The position numbers were made by a program, and so were the translations under genes. Positions 53,001 to 64,000 of a stretch of 64,000 nt of DNA are shown here, piece by piece (within the stretch, counting starts at the first letter, position 1; each line of letters begins with the position of its first letter). The notes under the pieces are model-generated. The model was not told the DNA's origin and did no database searches. It was given only the letters and a program-made list of their open reading frames with translations. The stretch lies in contig CM037848.1 in NCBI GenBank assembly GCA_021234535.1, forward strand, positions 10,831,944 to 10,895,943, written 5' to 3'. Source of the DNA: Stichopus chloronotus (taxonomy: Eukaryota > Echinodermata > Holothuroidea > Aspidochirotida > Stichopodidae).

Positions 53001-54234
53001 GCAATGACTGTGTTGTTCACGTTTGGTTTTACGTATATGGACTTAAGATGATCTATGATCTCATTTGGAAACAACAGGGGGGGGTTCATTTATTCACTAA
53101 TGGCTATCTAGACACCATGTTTGAAGTAAACAGAGGCAGTGTGGCTGGGGCCAGATTCCCTTCCTCGGTAACCTTGTTATTTGGGGTCGTCGAAAGAGTG
53201 AAAAGGCTCCAGCAGAGTCTGAGGAGGGGGTTCCCCCCATCAAGGGTGTATTTTTTTAACACGAGCCAACGACTGGTGGCGCTCTGTCTACATAGTCCTC
53301 CCGTAAAAGTGATGATGGGCCTTGGCCCCCAGGAAGGATGCATCCACGCCACTACTGGAAAGGTTAAAGCCGCAAGCATGATACTGTACATCTCGTTGCA
53401 ATTCTTCTGAAATCGCTCTACGTCTGCTATCCAGAAAGGACTTTCAACTGGCATGAAAATCTGGCTGGAGAACATCAATACGACAATGACGGATCTACTT
53501 TGAAATTTGGACTTCAAAGTTCAAGCAGCTTTTGTTCCTTAAGTCACGTTCCTCACTTACGACATTTTCAGGCTCTAACCTAGGTTACCCTTAATGACAT
53601 TTAAAACGATTAGTTGGTGTATATTCAGTTCTGGCTAAGTAAAAGCCAAGGACCTGTCATTAAGAAGGGACCAGCTGAAGACAGGGGCTTATGTAGTGGC
53701 GTCCTTTACAAACATGAGCACACTAGTTTGTAGTCTTCACGTTCAGTATGTGTAGGATCGACATCACTATGACGATAGGACAAGACGCGATCAATCAACT
53801 CGTCGTTTGTAAACTGTTAGGCTTTGGTCTATCAACGTCAAACTTCAACAAACCACGTATGCCATCCCACGCAAAGCACGATTGAAGTTAAACATACCCT
53901 ATGCAAACATTTTGCACCATTGCAACCCTCCTTATTTTTACCATGTTTGTATTGGGTGTCACATCTTTATTTATGCATGCTACTTCCTTGCATGCCTTAC
54001 ATCATTGCTTGCAGCAACTGCTTATATTTGCTGCTGTGGTTTTGAGTGAAAATTGCTCTCCTTCAGACCAAATTTGGGGTAGAGGGTGATGGAGCAGAGT
54101 TGAGGATGGATTCCATTTTGGCTTCTTGGCAAGTTTTGTTGGGTCACAACCAAAAATCAAGTCTCTCTGGCTCCCCTGGCCATCAGGATAAAGCCGATGG
54201 TGTCATTGTTTCTTGACGCCGTTTTGCAAGTCAA
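47081..54234. other. Gene-poor stretch, fewer simple repeats towards the right
   Basis: G/C runs at 48544, 49858 and 50650 are the last of the window. A 149-codon open frame at 52961-53410 overlaps another of 137 codons on the opposite strand; neither has a domain I recognise. Nothing else is seen. Confidence 0.5.
47569..47606. repeat. (TC)n plus T-run pyrimidine tract
   Basis: A TC dinucleotide run followed by about 20 T, ending in CAG. It resembles a splice acceptor tract, but no exon-like frame follows. Confidence 0.9.
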
Positions 54235-54456
54235 AGGCAGTCCCCAAGCTAAATATTTGGCTAGAAGTAAGCAAAATTCTTGTCAGGTCTGCCCTTCGAT
54301 TGACAGCAAATTCAAATGATAGAATATACAGAGGCTCATGTTACACAGCATACATATGGGGTCCAATGTTTGTTTTCCATGGACATGGACAATCGGTGGG
54401 AAGGGCTAGAAGAGGTTGGGAGAACAGGAACTGTCTACATTGATGAGTCGCTGCCT
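54235..54456. mobile_element. TTAA MITE, family A, decayed copy 4
   Basis: An old, about 222-bp relative of the three good copies. The best-preserved parts are GATTGACAGCAAATTC near 54298, TGTTACACAGCATACA near 54340 and GGAACTGTCTACATTGATGA near 54427. The left TTAA has become TCAA (54231-54234); the right TTAA is kept (54457-54460). It shows that the family has a long history here. Confidence 0.7.
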
Positions 54457-55369
54457 TTAAGCTGGCAGTCTGTGTGTTTTGGGAGTACTTGGTGTCAACA
54501 ATTTTGTTGTGGACCTGGTCTACTGATGAAAACCAACTCTTTAAGTCCGAGTACTTCCTGTCCAAACTGCTGGTTTACATAAACTTTCAAATTTACTCTG
54601 GGCCACTGGTATACGACAAAAGCTTAACATCATACGGCATACGAGATTACCTTCAATTACTTTAGACAGCTGGATTGTGGGTCAATCAATAGTCACTGAT
54701 CCCCAAGTCTTTAGGCACGGTCAAAGTTATTATTTGGACTATTACCATGTTAGCAAAACTGACAAGTTGATGCTACTGAAGTGACTACCAGATGAAGAGG
54801 GACAAGTGCTGTGATTGTTTGAAAAAAGGTTACAGGGTATAAATACTCCATGGATAACAGTGAATACCTGGGACCGGTGCTACATATCCTGAAGGACATA
54901 AGTAAATTTATGGGGTATTACTCACCCAAAGAAGAATCTTATAATGGGGCATTACTTCTCCTAGGTTAGCGAGCTAACAAGTGTAATAATCCATGAAAAC
55001 GATGTAAATAAATGGAATGCTGAACATCTAGGGGATAAAACTGAAGCTGGGTGTCAAAAATCCAGGCTACAATGCAAGTGAACATTCCAGATACACCAAA
55101 CCCATGGATGCTATGTCCCAAAAGAGAATTTTTTCATGTGTTCTGATAATCTGAGGAGTCATTTTCTGTCTCCTTCATAAAAAGTTTGTGACAAAAACCA
55201 CCAAAGAAGTGACAGAAGACAATCACTGCATGTATCTCTTTGTTGTTACATTATGAATTCACACTCTCTGAGAAAGTGCAACACAATACTACAAATCCAG
55301 TTTGATCTCTCGTCTGGTATTTTGAAGAGCAAATTAATTCACTGACACGCAGATCCGGTGATGAGACTT

Positions 55370-63720
<8,351 letters not shown>

Positions 63721-63746
63721 GTTGCTGTGTGTCAATTGAAGAGGGC
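63721..63746 (-). promoter_or_regulatory. RPS26: RPS26 5' UTR and TOP-like transcription start
   Basis: Just upstream of the ATG the minus strand reads CCCTCTTC (plus-strand 63738-63745), about 25 nt before the start codon. Ribosomal protein mRNAs typically begin with a C followed by a run of pyrimidines (the TOP motif) that places translation under mTOR/LARP1 control in animals. I infer that transcription starts near 63745. No TATA box is visible just upstream, as is usual for these genes. A 5' end has not been measured. Confidence 0.6.
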
Positions 63747-63926
63747 GCTCACTTACAGGCGTTGAACTAAGCTAACCTGACCATCTGCCAAATGTTATTT
63801 TCTGCTGTGACAGAAACATGCATTCTGTGGATCCAGAGTTCAGTCTCCATCATATTACCTCATGTCGACCAGGTGTAACTAAGGTAACCGCAGGGGCTTG
63901 TTTCAATTTTAAGAATAGCTAGGGCC

Positions 63927-64000
63927 CAGTGGCGTAACCAGAGGGGAACATGGTGGGACGGGGCGGGAGCCCTGCTGTCAAATGTCTCCCCCAGTTTGAC
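63927..64000. repeat. Possible end of a CAGTGGCGTA-type element
   Basis: CAGTGGCGTAACCAGAGGGG opens a G-rich segment running off the window. This beginning is common at the ends of hAT-like non-autonomous elements in animals; similar starts occur at 17371 and 33379. The other end is outside the window. Confidence 0.35.

Noticed and set aside
52961..53517. 149-codon plus-strand and 137-codon minus-strand frames
   Set aside because: They overlap each other, have no domain, and contain a segment resembling a repeat end (GTGGCGTGGATGCATCC on the minus strand near 53335-53355).

Overview
This is eukaryotic nuclear DNA, AT-rich, and almost entirely non-coding. Spliced exons with GT/AG introns, abundant microsatellites, G/C homopolymer runs, non-LTR retrotransposon relics and small TTAA-flanked elements point to an invertebrate animal. 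The style (many G/C runs, R2/R4-type and jockey/CR1-like retroelement relics) suits a marine invertebrate, possibly a deuterostome such as an echinoderm. That assignment is an inference, because no marker here fixes the species. There are no bacterial-type operons, no CRISPR array, and no rRNA or tRNA gene that I can support.

The one gene I can establish is ribosomal protein S26 (RPS26), on the minus strand at 55370-63746. It has four coding exons with consensus splice sites, an intron directly after the start ATG, a pyrimidine-rich (TOP-like) start of transcription, and an unusual Gly/Gln-rich C-terminus. The predicted protein is 129 residues. Its introns hold a TTAA-flanked MITE copy, a 195-codon unexplained open frame and a small palindromic element.

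The remaining ~55 kb (1-55 kb) reads as repeat-rich intergenic or very long intronic DNA. The clearest items are: (i) a decayed LINE with endonuclease-RT linker and RT domain at about 21.59-23.13 kb, bracketed by ~100-bp inverted repeats; (ii) a 5'-truncated, broken C-terminal fragment of an RLE-type (R2/R4-like) retrotransposon at 36.37-37.17 kb, lying inside a split (ATT)n array; (iii) a MITE family of about 249 bp with TTAA duplications, in three good copies and one decayed copy; (iv) a second TTAA-flanked family; (v) other dispersed repeat pairs; (vi) minisatellites of 31 bp and 23 bp and several microsatellites; (vii) a 16-bp perfect inverted repeat that would form an 85-nt hairpin.

I found no new multi-gene system. 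The points most worth checking are the inverted-repeat-flanked LINE, the RLE fragment in the (ATT)n tract, the TTAA MITEs, the excess of the palindrome TGACGTCA, the abundance of G/C homopolymers, and the RPS26 tail.
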